Origin: Hymenobacter terrestris
GTDB taxonomy: Bacteria > Bacteroidota > Bacteroidia > Cytophagales > Hymenobacteraceae
Length of the DNA: 64,000 bases
Direction: 5' to 3'
Assembly: GCF_013377905.1 (NCBI RefSeq)
Contig: NZ_JABKAV010000013.1
Span: 23,307 to 87,306, forward strand
A model generated the notes under the pieces. The model saw only the letters and a program-made list of their open reading frames with translations. It did no database searches and was not told where the DNA came from. Positions 1 to 7,848 of the stretch are shown here, one piece after another; position 1 is the stretch's first letter; each line of letters opens with the position of its first letter. The position numbers and the translations under genes were made by a program.

Positions 1-959
1 AGCAGGAGGATTTCCCCTACGCCACCGGCGAACTGAGCCAACTGCTGCGCGATATTGCCTTGGCGGCCAAAATCGTCAACCGCGAAATCAACCGCTCAGG
101 TCTTATCGATATTGCTGGCGCTTACGGCAACCGCAACGTGCAGGGCGAAGACCAGCAGAAGCTCGATGTTATTGCCAATATCCGCTTCATCCGGGCCCTG
201 CGCAACGGGGGCGAGGTCTGCACCATCATCTCGGAAGAGGATGAGGACATGATCCAGACTGGCAACGTGCAGGGCAAGTACGTAGTGGCCATCGACCCGC
301 TCGACGGCTCCAGCAACATCGATGTAAACGTAAGCATCGGTACCATCTTCAGCATTTACCGTCGCGTATCGCCTACTGGCAGCGAGGGTACGGCCCAAGA
401 CTGCCTGCAGACCGGCACCCACCAGGCCGCGGCCGGCTACGTTATTTACGGCTCCAGCACCATGATGGTGTACACGACCGGCAACGGCGTAAACGGCTTC
501 ACCTACGAGCCCAGCCTGGGCGAGTTCTTCCTTTCCCACCCCAACATCCAGACGCCCACCACGGGCAAGGTGTACTCGGTAAACGAGGGCTTGTCGGAGT
601 ATTTCTCTGAGGGCATGAAAAACTATGTATCCTATTGCAAGGAGGAAGGGTATTCGGCGCGCTACATTGGCTCGTTGGTAGCCGACTTTCACCGCAACTT
701 GCTTAAAGGCGGTATCTATATGTACCCGGGTACGAGCAAGGTGCCCAACGGTAAGCTGCGGCTCATGTACGAGTGCAACCCGCTGGCCTTCATTGTAGAG
801 CAGGCCGGCGGCAAGTCGAGCAATGGCCGCCGCCGCACCCTGGAACTGGAGCCCACCGAAACGCACGTCCGGTGTCCGGTGTTCATCGGCTCAACCGAAA
901 TGGTGGACAAGCTTGAGGAATTCCTGGCCGCTGAGGTGCTACAGGACGAGGCGAAATAA
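1..959 (+). CDS. fbp: Fructose-1,6-bisphosphatase class I (5' end outside window)
   Basis: Gluconeogenic enzyme that hydrolyses fructose-1,6-bisphosphate to fructose-6-phosphate in the cytosol. The frame is already open at base 3, so the start codon lies upstream of the window. About 318 residues are visible, against a usual 330-350, so only a short N-terminus is missing. Family marks include the N-terminal [15 protein letters not shown] stretch, an acidic EEDED cluster, the metal-binding DPLDGSSN motif (bases about 295-318) and the [13 protein letters not shown] signature near the C-terminus. The gene converges on a DUF5606 gene across a long palindrome. Assignment is by motif and full-length fit. 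Confidence 0.95.
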   Translation, partial: QEDFPYATGELSQLLRDIALAAKIVNREINRSGLIDIAGAYGNRNVQGEDQQKLDVIANIRFIRALRNGGEVCTIISEEDEDMIQTGNVQGKYVVAIDPLDGSSNIDVNVSIGTIFSIYRRVSPTGSEGTAQDCLQTGTHQAAAGYVIYGSSTMMVYTTGNGVNGFTYEPSLGEFFLSHPNIQTPTTGKVYSVNEGLSEYFSEGMKNYVSYCKEEGYSARYIGSLVADFHRNLLKGGIYMYPGTSKVPNGKLRLMYECNPLAFIVEQAGGKSSNGRRRTLELEPTETHVRCPVFIGSTEMVDKLEEFLAAEVLQDEAK

Positions 960-962
960 ACA

Positions 963-1029
963 AAGCACAACCCACAAAAAAGCGCCGGCAACCCATTGGG
1001 TTGCCGGCGCTTTTTTGTGGGTTGTGCTT
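963..1029. terminator. 33-bp-arm perfect palindrome, bidirectional terminator
   Basis: Arms 963-995 and 997-1029 pair perfectly around one base. The GC core (AGCGCCGGCAACCC) is flanked by A6 and T6, so it works as an intrinsic terminator on both strands. It begins three bases after the fbp stop and runs into the stop codon of the convergent DUF5606 gene. It is far longer than a minimal terminator. Confidence 0.9.
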
Positions 1030-1684
1030 ACTCAGCCTTTTTCTTGGGAGCCGCTTTCTTGGCGGGCTTGGCCACGGCCGCCTCGGGGTTACCTGGAGCT
1101 GTGTCGGCCTCTGGGGCAGCAATAATGCCAGCCGTGCTCATGGCCTCACCGGCAGCGGGCTCGGCCATCTTCTTGGTGGTTTTCTTCTTGGGCGCGGTGT
1201 CGGCGGCCACCGGCGTTGGCGGGGCCTTCTGCTCGGTTGCATCCTGCTCCGTTGCGTCCTGCGCGGTGGTTTCGTCCTCGGTGGCCGGAGCCTGGTACTC
1301 GAGGCGCTGGCTAACGATGTTGTACCACTGCACCAGCTTCTTGATGTCAGATAAGTACACCCGCTCGCGGTCGTAATCCGGAATGATGCCTTCCATGAAC
1401 GACACCAGCTCCTGGTCGTTCGATTTATTGCTCAGGCCCAGGTCGGCGCCGTGTTGCTGATGAATCCGGTCGAATACTTCCGTCAGGGGCACCGTCTGGT
1501 CGTAGTCCTGGGTATAGATGGAAATTTCCTGGAGTAGCGACACCTTGTTCTGGGCGGCGGCTACCGAGCGGCTACCCTTGTCGTTGAGGGCTTCGATGAT
1601 AACGCCGGCGCGGGTAGGGCGAACAAGGCGGTACAGACCGGGCATTCCGCTGATAGCGGCAATTTCCTTCAGGTCGTAGGGCAT
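1028..1684 (-). CDS. DUF5606 family protein with Ala/Lys-rich tail
   Basis: Conserved Bacteroidota protein of unknown role, 218 residues from ATG at 1684. The N-terminal part (MPYDLKEIAAISGMPGLY, then ALNDKGSR) is the family's recognisable block and runs to about residue 120, ending in an Asp/Arg-rich DYDRERVYLSDIKKLVQWYN segment. The second half is low-complexity Thr/Ala/Pro and ends in a basic PAKKAAPKKKAE tail that may bind nucleic acid or ribosomes; that role is inference. A frame extending upstream to 1723 lacks family similarity, so the 1684 start is preferred. Convergent with fbp. Confidence 0.8.
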   Translation of the reverse strand: MPYDLKEIAAISGMPGLYRLVRPTRAGVIIEALNDKGSRSVAAAQNKVSLLQEISIYTQDYDQTVPLTEVFDRIHQQHGADLGLSNKSNDQELVSFMEGIIPDYDRERVYLSDIKKLVQWYNIVSQRLEYQAPATEDETTAQDATEQDATEQKAPPTPVAADTAPKKKTTKKMAEPAAGEAMSTAGIIAAPEADTAPGNPEAAVAKPAKKAAPKKKAE

Positions 1685-1750
1685 AGCAAAAAAAGCAGTG
1701 GTTGAAGAGGCGAAGGTACGCAACGCCCGCGAACAGGGCTCTGCGGCAGA

Positions 1751-2149
1751 CTACAGCTTGAACGTGATGGGCAGGCTGGTGAGTACGGCGTAGTCGGGCT
1801 TATTGAACTTGAGCAGCCGCACCAGCCGCAGGGCCTCATCTCCGCAGCCGCCGCCAATCTGCTTCACCAGCTTAATTCCCGAAAGCGTACCATCGGTGTT
1901 GAGCGTGAAACTGACAATGCACTGGCCCTGAATCCGGTTGCGGCGGGCCATTACCGGGTATTTGAGCTCTTGGTTGATAAAGGCATACATAGCCTCCTGG
2001 CCGCCTTCGTAGTACTCAGCTACTGGAATAGTTTTGCCCGATGGAGCCGCCTGGGCAGCGGGAGCAGGGCTGGCCGTCTGGGCCAGGGCCGAGGCCGCTG
2101 GAAGGGCCAACAGGGCGCCAAGGCCTAGTAGGTAAAATGCGTTATTCAT
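1751..2149 (-). CDS. Small secreted TonB C-terminal-domain protein
   Basis: A 132-residue protein starting at the ATG that opens a clear signal peptide (MNNAFYLLGLGALLALPAAS then ALAQ). After a Pro/Ala linker it holds a TonB_C fold: KYPVMARRNRIQGQCIVSFTLNTDG followed by DEALRLVRLLKF. It lacks the N-terminal membrane anchor of true TonB, so it is probably a periplasmic TonB-like protein rather than the energy transducer. It lies 83 bases downstream of engB on the same strand and may share its transcript. Substrate or partner unknown. Confidence 0.75.
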   Translation of the reverse strand: MNNAFYLLGLGALLALPAASALAQTASPAPAAQAAPSGKTIPVAEYYEGGQEAMYAFINQELKYPVMARRNRIQGQCIVSFTLNTDGTLSGIKLVKQIGGGCGDEALRLVRLLKFNKPDYAVLTSLPITFKL

Positions 2150-2232
2150 CTTCAAATGAGACTTAATGGAGTTGAAAAAGAAAGGGTTGCCGCGAATCTG
2201 GCTGGTCGGCATACTGCAAGAACGAGGCCAGC

Positions 2233-2853
2233 TTAGGCGTCGGCCCCGGCCTGAGCCGCCAGTTGCTGGTTGGTGTCGGCAACAAAGCCTAGCAGTTCTT
2301 CACGGCCCATTTTATCCTCGGCCGAGGTAACAAAGTATTGCGGCAGCTCGTCCCAGGTTTCCTGCATTTTCTCCAGGTACTGCACCACATTCTGGCTAGT
2401 ACGCGACGACGACTGCTTGTCGGCCTTGGTGAAAACCATCACAAAGGGTACTCCTTCGGTTCCGAGCTGCTCCATAAACTCCAGGTCGACGGCCTGTGGC
2501 GTGTGGCGCGAGTCGAGCAGCACCATCACGCAGGTCAGGTTGGGTCGGTGGCGCAGGTAAAAGTTGATCATGCGGGCCCACTTGGCCCGGGCCTCCTTGC
2601 TGATGCGGGCATAGCCGTAGCCCGGCAAATCGACCAGATACCACGTCTCATTGATAAGAAAGTGGTTGATAAGCTGGGTTTTACCAGGCTGTGACGAGGT
2701 TTTGGCCAACCCTTTCTGGTTGGTAAGCATATTAATGAGCGACGACTTGCCCACGTTCGAGCGGCCGATAAAAGCGTACTCGGGCATCGTGGGAGCAGGG
2801 CAGTCTTCGGCCCGCGAATTGCTTGTTAAAAATCTGGCGTCCTGAATAAGCAT
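2233..2853 (-). CDS. engB: Ribosome biogenesis GTPase EngB/YsxC
   Basis: TRAFAC GTPase that assists assembly of the large ribosomal subunit; usually essential. The 206-residue product shows all G motifs in order: GRSNVGKSS (residues 30-38), a Thr in the SQPGKT switch I (52-59), DLPGYG (75-80), FTKADK and a TSAE G5. ATG at 2853 (MLIQDARF) is chosen over an upstream TTG at 2862. A TACCTTTG promoter element lies 24 bases upstream. It is divergent from the porE-like gene. Confidence 0.95.
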   Translation of the reverse strand: MLIQDARFLTSNSRAEDCPAPTMPEYAFIGRSNVGKSSLINMLTNQKGLAKTSSQPGKTQLINHFLINETWYLVDLPGYGYARISKEARAKWARMINFYLRHRPNLTCVMVLLDSRHTPQAVDLEFMEQLGTEGVPFVMVFTKADKQSSSRTSQNVVQYLEKMQETWDELPQYFVTSAEDKMGREELLGFVADTNQQLAAQAGADA

Positions 2854-2876
2854 CTGGGGCAATTAATTGGAAAGTA

Positions 2877-2884
2877 CAAAGGTA
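2877..2884 (-). promoter_or_regulatory. -7 promoter element of engB
   Basis: TACCTTTG on the minus strand matches the Bacteroidota TAnnTTTG -7 consensus exactly and would start transcription about 18 bases before the engB ATG. It is back to back with a plus-strand promoter at 2933-2961. Confidence 0.65.
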
Positions 2885-2932
2885 AATATTCCGGACTGGC
2901 CGGAAAGGATCATCATTTTTTGAAGAAAAACC

Positions 2933-2961
2933 TTGTAGTTTATAAGGCTGGACTATATTTG
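2933..2961 (+). promoter_or_regulatory. Bacteroidota promoter, TTG-N18-TATATTTG
   Basis: TTG at 2933-2935, an 18-base spacer and TATATTTG at 2954-2961 form a complete -33/-7 promoter. It lies more than 330 bases before the porE-like ATG, and a second -7 element follows at 3078, so it may drive a separate short RNA or a long leader. Confidence 0.6.
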
Positions 2962-2965
2962 CACA

Positions 2966-3077
2966 TTCGTCTGCCTCTGAAACCGGAATAAAAGTTCCTC
3001 GTTAGAAGCGGTATATGAGCCCGAATTGCCCGATTCCGGTGGAATAGGATAGCACCAAGGCTGTATAATAAAATATC
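2966..3077 (+). other. Candidate structured leader or small RNA
   Basis: Between the two plus-strand promoters there is no credible reading frame. An 8-bp perfect stem (ACCGGAAT near 2982, ATTCCGGT near 3038) would enclose about 50 bases, followed by an AT-rich stretch. It could be a small RNA ending before 3077 or part of the porE-like leader. No known RNA family was recognised; the call is tentative. Confidence 0.3.
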
Positions 3078-3085
3078 TATCTTTG
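3078..3085 (+). promoter_or_regulatory. -7 promoter element upstream of porE-like gene
   Basis: TATCTTTG fits TAnnTTTG exactly. No clear -33 TTG was found at normal spacing. It would give a leader of about 200 bases before the ATG at 3294. Confidence 0.5.
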
Positions 3086-3293
3086 CCCGCTAAACAGGCT
3101 GCCTGTTGGTTGGCGGAATGGAATAAAGCGACAAAAGGCGTTTTCCAGCACCTGGGTTTCGCTTTTTTTGCCCGCTTTGCCAACTCTGCAGTTAAATTTC
3201 AGTAATAGGAGGCAACCCCTAAATTACCTCTGCGTAATTGGCGGTCGATACTCTCTCCCCTTGCAACCCCCTCGTTTCCCTAACCCCTCCTCA

Positions 3294-5570
3294 ATGGACA
3301 ACTTAGTCAGAAGGTTATTAAAAGCCTCGTGTGCCGTCATGCTCACGACTGCAATGGCCCAGCCTGCCCTGGCTCAAAGCACCCGTCAGCAACTGAAAAC
3401 GGCCAATAAGTTTTTCGGCCAAGAAAACTATCGTGCTTCGCTTCCTTACTATGAGCAGGTGCTGGCCAAAGACCCCAACAACGCCCAGGCGCTGTTCCGG
3501 GCGGGTATTGCCTATATGTCGTTTGATAAGGAAAAAGCCAGTGACTATATCTATAAGGCGCAGCGTTTGAAGAAGAACGTAGCCAAGGACGTAGAGTACT
3601 GGCTTGGCCGGGTTGACCACCTGAACTACAACTTCGACGAGGCCATCTCGCACTTCCAGGCCTACAACGCGACCCTCAAAACCAAGGATACCCGCAAGCG
3701 TGAGCTGGCGCAGCTGATTCAGCACAGCAAGAATGCCAAAGTGCAGTTCAACAGCCCCAAGGACATCTTCGTGAAGAATCTGGGCCCGACTATCAACACG
3801 CAGTGGTCGGAGCATAGCCCTGTAATCTCGGCCGACGATAAAGTGCTGCTCTTTACCTCGCGCTCCGATAACATGAGCGGCGCTCCGGTAGTGAGTGCCG
3901 ATGGCAAATCGACGGACAGCAAGAAACTGGCTGCCGACGGACAGTACTACGAGAACATCTACGAGGCCCGCCGCATCGACGACGACAACTGGGATAAGCC
4001 TCGCTCGCTGAGCGGTGTGCTCAACGGTAAAGGCCATGATGCTTCGATCCAGGTGTTCGACAACGACACCAAACTGCTCATGTACCGCAATGATGAGAAT
4101 GGCGACATTCTCTATGCAGAGAAGAGCGGTAACGATTGGACTGAGCCGAAGAAGCTGAATAAGAACATCAACACTTCGGCATTTGAGTCGGATGCCTACA
4201 TCACGCCAGATGGCCTGACGATTTACTTCTCGACTTCGAAGTATTCGGAGGATAACACGCTCGATATCTACTTCTCTACCCGCGTACCCGGCGGCGACTG
4301 GGGTCCGGCCAAGACGATTGGTAACGCCATCAATACGCCTTACGACGACGACAGCCCGTACCTGAGCCGCGACGGCAAAACCATGTACTTCTCTTCGCGG
4401 GGCCACAACACCATGGGTGGCTACGACATCTACAAGTCGGACTACGACTCGATTGGCCGCAAGTGGGGCCGGCCCGAGAACATGGGCTACCCCATCAACA
4501 CGCCTGACGATGATACGTACTACCGTCTGAGCCCCGATGGTTCGTACGCCTACCTGTCGTCGTACCGCATCGGTGGTTACGGTGAGAAGGACGTCTACAC
4601 CATCAACTACATCAAGAACGCTATTATCCGGGGCCGCGTACTGGCAATGCAGGACAGCAGTGCCATTCCTGGTGCCGAGCTGGTGTTCAGCGGAACGCAG
4701 GCCGACAAAACGGCCCTGAGCTACCGCGACGTAAGCAAGCCGCTGACGGGCGAATACCAGGTGAACGTGCTTTCGGGCCGGACTTACCAGGTGGCCGTGA
4801 GCAAGGATGGCAAGAATATCGAAACCCAGGAGTTTGCTGTTCCGATTTCGACCAACGACTCTACCGTGGTTGAGAAGGATTTCTACGTCAACTACATCGA
4901 TACGACGGCGGCCAACATGGCCAACATCAACCCGATTTACTTCGACACCGACAAGTACACGTTGCGGCCTGAGTCGATTGTAGAGTTGAACAAGGTGAGC
5001 GCGCTGTTGGCCGCCAACCCCGGCGTCAACATCTCGATTGAAGGCAACACCGATTCGCGCAACACCGACGAGTACAACATTGTACTGGGCCAGAACCGCG
5101 CGAACGTAGCCTACAACTACCTCAAGAAGGCCGGCATTGCCGAAACCCGCATGGTAACTGTAAGCTACGGCGAGCGTCGTCCAGTAGCCCCCAACGATTC
5201 ACCGGAGAACATGCAGCTTAACCGTCGCACCGACTTCCGCGTGATTGTGAAGGAAGGCGAAGGCATGCCGAACATGAACCGTCCGGCTCCTGCTCCAGCT
5301 CCCTCGGGCGGCACGGGCACGGGTACTGGCAACGATATGGGCATGGGCACTACGCCAACTATGCCGCTGCAGCCTGGTAAAAGCAAGGTGACGCTAGAAG
5401 ACGGCACCAAGGTGAAAACCAAGGTAGACGAGGACAGCGACAAGGTGAAGGTGAAAACCAAGGGTCCTGATGATGAAAAGAGCAAGACCGTAACCAAGGA
5501 CGGAACCATCGATGCTAAGGCCAAAGACGCCGAAGGCAACAAGGTTAAAGTAAAGACCGACAACGACTAA
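3294..5570 (+). CDS. PorE-like TPR / PD40 propeller / CRD / OmpA_C protein
   Basis: A 758-residue envelope protein with the domain order known for the type IX secretion protein PorE. Residues 1-28 are a signal peptide (ending QPALAQ). TPR repeats cover about 30-130. WD40-like PD40 beta-propeller repeats (DDSPYLSRDGKTMYFSSRG and similar) cover about 155-440. A carboxypeptidase-regulatory-like domain (IIRGRVLAMQDSSAIPGAEL) covers about 440-530, and an OmpA-type peptidoglycan-binding domain (YFDTDKYTLRPES to LNRRTDFRVIV) about 543-653. A roughly 100-residue Pro/Gly then Lys/Asp/Thr-rich tail is unusual. ATG 3294 starts the signal peptide; an in-frame upstream extension is not conserved in type. 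Paralogues are common in Bacteroidota, so PorE itself is not certain. Confidence 0.8.
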   Translation: MDNLVRRLLKASCAVMLTTAMAQPALAQSTRQQLKTANKFFGQENYRASLPYYEQVLAKDPNNAQALFRAGIAYMSFDKEKASDYIYKAQRLKKNVAKDVEYWLGRVDHLNYNFDEAISHFQAYNATLKTKDTRKRELAQLIQHSKNAKVQFNSPKDIFVKNLGPTINTQWSEHSPVISADDKVLLFTSRSDNMSGAPVVSADGKSTDSKKLAADGQYYENIYEARRIDDDNWDKPRSLSGVLNGKGHDASIQVFDNDTKLLMYRNDENGDILYAEKSGNDWTEPKKLNKNINTSAFESDAYITPDGLTIYFSTSKYSEDNTLDIYFSTRVPGGDWGPAKTIGNAINTPYDDDSPYLSRDGKTMYFSSRGHNTMGGYDIYKSDYDSIGRKWGRPENMGYPINTPDDDTYYRLSPDGSYAYLSSYRIGGYGEKDVYTINYIKNAIIRGRVLAMQDSSAIPGAELVFSGTQADKTALSYRDVSKPLTGEYQVNVLSGRTYQVAVSKDGKNIETQEFAVPISTNDSTVVEKDFYVNYIDTTAANMANINPIYFDTDKYTLRPESIVELNKVSALLAANPGVNISIEGNTDSRNTDEYNIVLGQNRANVAYNYLKKAGIAETRMVTVSYGERRPVAPNDSPENMQLNRRTDFRVIVKEGEGMPNMNRPAPAPAPSGGTGTGTGNDMGMGTTPTMPLQPGKSKVTLEDGTKVKTKVDEDSDKVKVKTKGPDDEKSKTVTKDGTIDAKAKDAEGNKVKVKTDND

Positions 5571-5594
5571 CCGACGGCTTTACGAATGAAACGG

Positions 5595-5629
5595 GCGGGC
5601 CGGGCATATAGCCCGGCCCGCTTTTTTTT
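5595..5629 (+). terminator. Intrinsic terminator of porE-like gene
   Basis: An 11-bp GC stem (GCGGGCCGGGC / GCCCGGCCCGC) with an ATATA loop, followed by T8. It ends the porE-like transcript before ubiE. Confidence 0.85.
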
Positions 5630-5702
5630 AACATAATGGGGTAAAAGCCGTTGTAATGAGGCAATTTTGCCCGCCCTTCTGCCGTTCCTTGCTCCAAGAG
5701 CC

Positions 5703-6431
5703 ATGTCTGTAGTACCTTATAAAGATGACGCCGCCGACAAAAAGTCGCAGGTTGCCCAGATGTTCAACAGCATTGCTGGCAAATACGACTTTCTCAACCA
5801 CTTTCTGAGTGCGGGTACCGATATTTATTGGCGCCGCAAGGCCGTTGATGAGTTGAAGCAGCTGCGCCCGGCCCGTATCCTCGATATTGCCACTGGCACG
5901 GCCGATTTCGCCATCGAAACGCTGCGCGCCGCTACTCCCGATGCTCAGATAACGGGTGTGGATATTTCGGAAGGGATGCTGGATGTGGGCCGTCGTAAGC
6001 TAGCTTCCAAGGGCTTGGGTCACCGCATCCAGCTGGAGCTGGGCGATTCGGAGAACCTGCCCTACGAAGACAACTCGTTTGATGCGGTAACCGCCTCGTT
6101 TGGGGTGCGCAACTTCGCCAACCTAGAGCGCGGCCTGACCGAAATGCGTCGGGTGCTGCGGCCGGGCGGCAAGCTGGTGGTACTGGAGTTTTCCAAGCCC
6201 ACGGCTTTCCCCATGAAGCAGGCCTACAACTTTTACTTCAAGAATATTCTGCCGGTTTTCGGCAAGCTGATTTCCAAAGACCGCGCCGCCTATACCTACC
6301 TGCCCGAGTCGGTGCAGGCCTTCCCGGACGGCCCGGATTTTCTGGCAATTCTGCGCAAAGTCGGTTTCAACTCTCCCGTATGGCAACCCCTTACCTTCGG
6401 CATCAGCTCCATCTATACAGCGCAAAAGTAG
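5703..6431 (+). CDS. ubiE: Demethylmenaquinone methyltransferase UbiE/MenG
   Basis: SAM-dependent C-methyltransferase that makes menaquinone from demethylmenaquinone, the respiratory quinone of Bacteroidota. The 242-residue protein has the family N-terminus ([20 protein letters not shown]), SAM motif I ([14 protein letters not shown]), the acidic GVDIS loop and the second UbiE signature around [20 protein letters not shown] at 5703 (MSVVPYKDD) is preferred to an upstream TTG. Its stop codon overlaps the proposed GTG start of porT by one base, implying translational coupling. A ubiE-porT pair is a recurring arrangement in this phylum. Confidence 0.93.
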   Translation: MSVVPYKDDAADKKSQVAQMFNSIAGKYDFLNHFLSAGTDIYWRRKAVDELKQLRPARILDIATGTADFAIETLRAATPDAQITGVDISEGMLDVGRRKLASKGLGHRIQLELGDSENLPYEDNSFDAVTASFGVRNFANLERGLTEMRRVLRPGGKLVVLEFSKPTAFPMKQAYNFYFKNILPVFGKLISKDRAAYTYLPESVQAFPDGPDFLAILRKVGFNSPVWQPLTFGISSIYTAQK

Positions 6432-7207
6432 TGCGCTACACGCTGTTGGCGGCGGCTGTGCTTGCCCTGCCACTAAGTGTAGCGGCCCAGAAAACGAACC
6501 GCAGCCGGGCTAGTATCGGCCGCAATGGCCAAGTAAAGTCGGTTACGACCGATAACCTGCTGGGCTACGACGACCGGCCGCTGCACCTGGGCCTATACGT
6601 GGCACCTAACTTCTCGCGCTACCTGATCGAGCAGGCCCCCGGGTACCCTGAACAGGAAAAGGTATCGGCCAACTCGATCATCAGCCCTGGCTTTTCGGTA
6701 GGCTTCCTGGGCGAACTGCGGCTGGGCGAATACGGGGCGCTTACTTTCGCGCCCGGTGTAAGCTTTCTGACGCGCCGCATAGAGTTCAAGGATCAGGGTT
6801 ACGTGCAGGATGTCACGCGCTACCCTAACGACCCGAAGGAAATCGAGGACCAGGAAATTGGTAGCACGCAGGTTGATTTCCCGCTACTGTTCAAGCTGAA
6901 GTCGCAGCGGCGACGCAACACGCGCGTGTATCTGGTGGCGGGCGTAAAGCCAAGTCTGAACATGGGAGGGCGTCGCAAAGACCCAGAGGTAAACCTATTG
7001 CAGGCGGCCGATTCCGACTTCGCCATCGAGTACGGTGTGGGCCTCGACCTGTTCTACCCGTTCTTCAAATTCTCGCCCGAGCTACGCTTTTCCAACGGCC
7101 TGAAAAACCTCTACGTGCCTAGTACCAACGATGTGTACAGTCGCAGTCTGCAGAGCATGAAAAGCAACACCGTTACGCTCTACCTCAATATTTGGTCAGG
7201 TCGTTAG
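6431..7207 (+). CDS. porT: Type IX secretion protein PorT (outer-membrane beta barrel)
   Basis: Predicted PorT, an outer-membrane beta-barrel protein needed for type IX secretion. With a GTG start at 6431 the product has 258 residues and begins directly with a signal peptide (translated MRYTLLAAAVLALPLSVAAQ). The rest alternates polar and hydrophobic residues, as in a barrel, and ends in an aromatic-rich strand. An ATG at 6380 would also work, but it overlaps ubiE by 52 bases and puts 17 non-signal residues in front. Identification rests on the beta-barrel pattern, size and position after ubiE. Confidence 0.8.
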   Translation: MRYTLLAAAVLALPLSVAAQKTNRSRASIGRNGQVKSVTTDNLLGYDDRPLHLGLYVAPNFSRYLIEQAPGYPEQEKVSANSIISPGFSVGFLGELRLGEYGALTFAPGVSFLTRRIEFKDQGYVQDVTRYPNDPKEIEDQEIGSTQVDFPLLFKLKSQRRRNTRVYLVAGVKPSLNMGGRRKDPEVNLLQAADSDFAIEYGVGLDLFYPFFKFSPELRFSNGLKNLYVPSTNDVYSRSLQSMKSNTVTLYLNIWSGR

Positions 7208-7222
7208 GTAGTTGATACAAAT

Positions 7223-7320
7223 GAGAACGTCATGCTGAGCTTGCCGAAGCATCTCTACCGCTTCGTCTTTACAGGTTAACGAAGCGGTAGAGATATTTCG
7301 GCAAGCTCAGCATGACGTTC
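7223..7320. repeat. Palindromic dispersed repeat, copy A
   Basis: Inverted repeat with 43-bp arms (7223-7265 and 7278-7320), two mismatches and a 12-base loop. It opens with GTCATGCTGAGC and carries GAAGCATCTCTACCGCTT. Copy B at 50394-50484 shares most of the arm and copies at 41747 and 25403 share the outer end. It lies after porT and may form a long RNA hairpin. This 194-base gap holds no gene. Confidence 0.85.
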
Positions 7321-7401
7321 TTGATTGTGTGATAAGCTTATGTACAGATCATATCTCTGGCTTCCGAATCCTTCCACTGTTCCCTCCAAGCTTCCTTCAG
7401 A

Positions 7402-7812
7402 ATGAAAACGGCATTTATTACCGGCGCTTCGTCGGGTATTGGGCGGGCGACGGCAGTGGCACTGGGACGCGCTGGCTTTAAGCTGGTGCTGACAGGCCGG
7501 CGGCTGGAACGGCTGCAGGAGCTGGCCCGCGAGCTGGCCGATGTACCCACCCACCTGCTCACGTTCGATGTGCGCGACCGGGCCGCCGTGGAGGCTGCCG
7601 TGGCCAGCCTGCCCGCCGAATTTGCCGATGTGGATGTGCTCATCAACAACGCCGGCAATGCCCACGGTCTGGCCCCCATTCAGCAGGGCGACCCCGCCGA
7701 CTGGGATGCCATGCTCGACGGCAACGTGAAGGGGCTGCTGTATGTGAGCCGCGCCGTGCTACCAGCCATGACGCGCCGCAACGCAGGTTTGCAAGCGAGG
7801 AGGACGTGTTGA
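7402..7812 (+). pseudogene. Truncated short-chain dehydrogenase (SDR) remnant
   Basis: The first 130 codons are a classical SDR: cofactor motif TGASSGIGRATAVAL, LLTFDVRDRAAVEAAV and the LINNAGNAHGL motif (NNAG), reaching AVLPAMTRRNAG. Sequence then turns into an unrelated tail (LQARRTC) and stops. The catalytic Ser, the YxxxK motif and the C-terminal half (about 115 residues) are absent, and no continuation is seen in any frame before the convergent esterase. The protein could bind NAD(P) at most, so this is treated as a deletion pseudogene. Confidence 0.8.
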
Positions 7813-7848
7813 TTGATTCCGGTTCCCTGCTGCGTCGAAAATGCGGCT

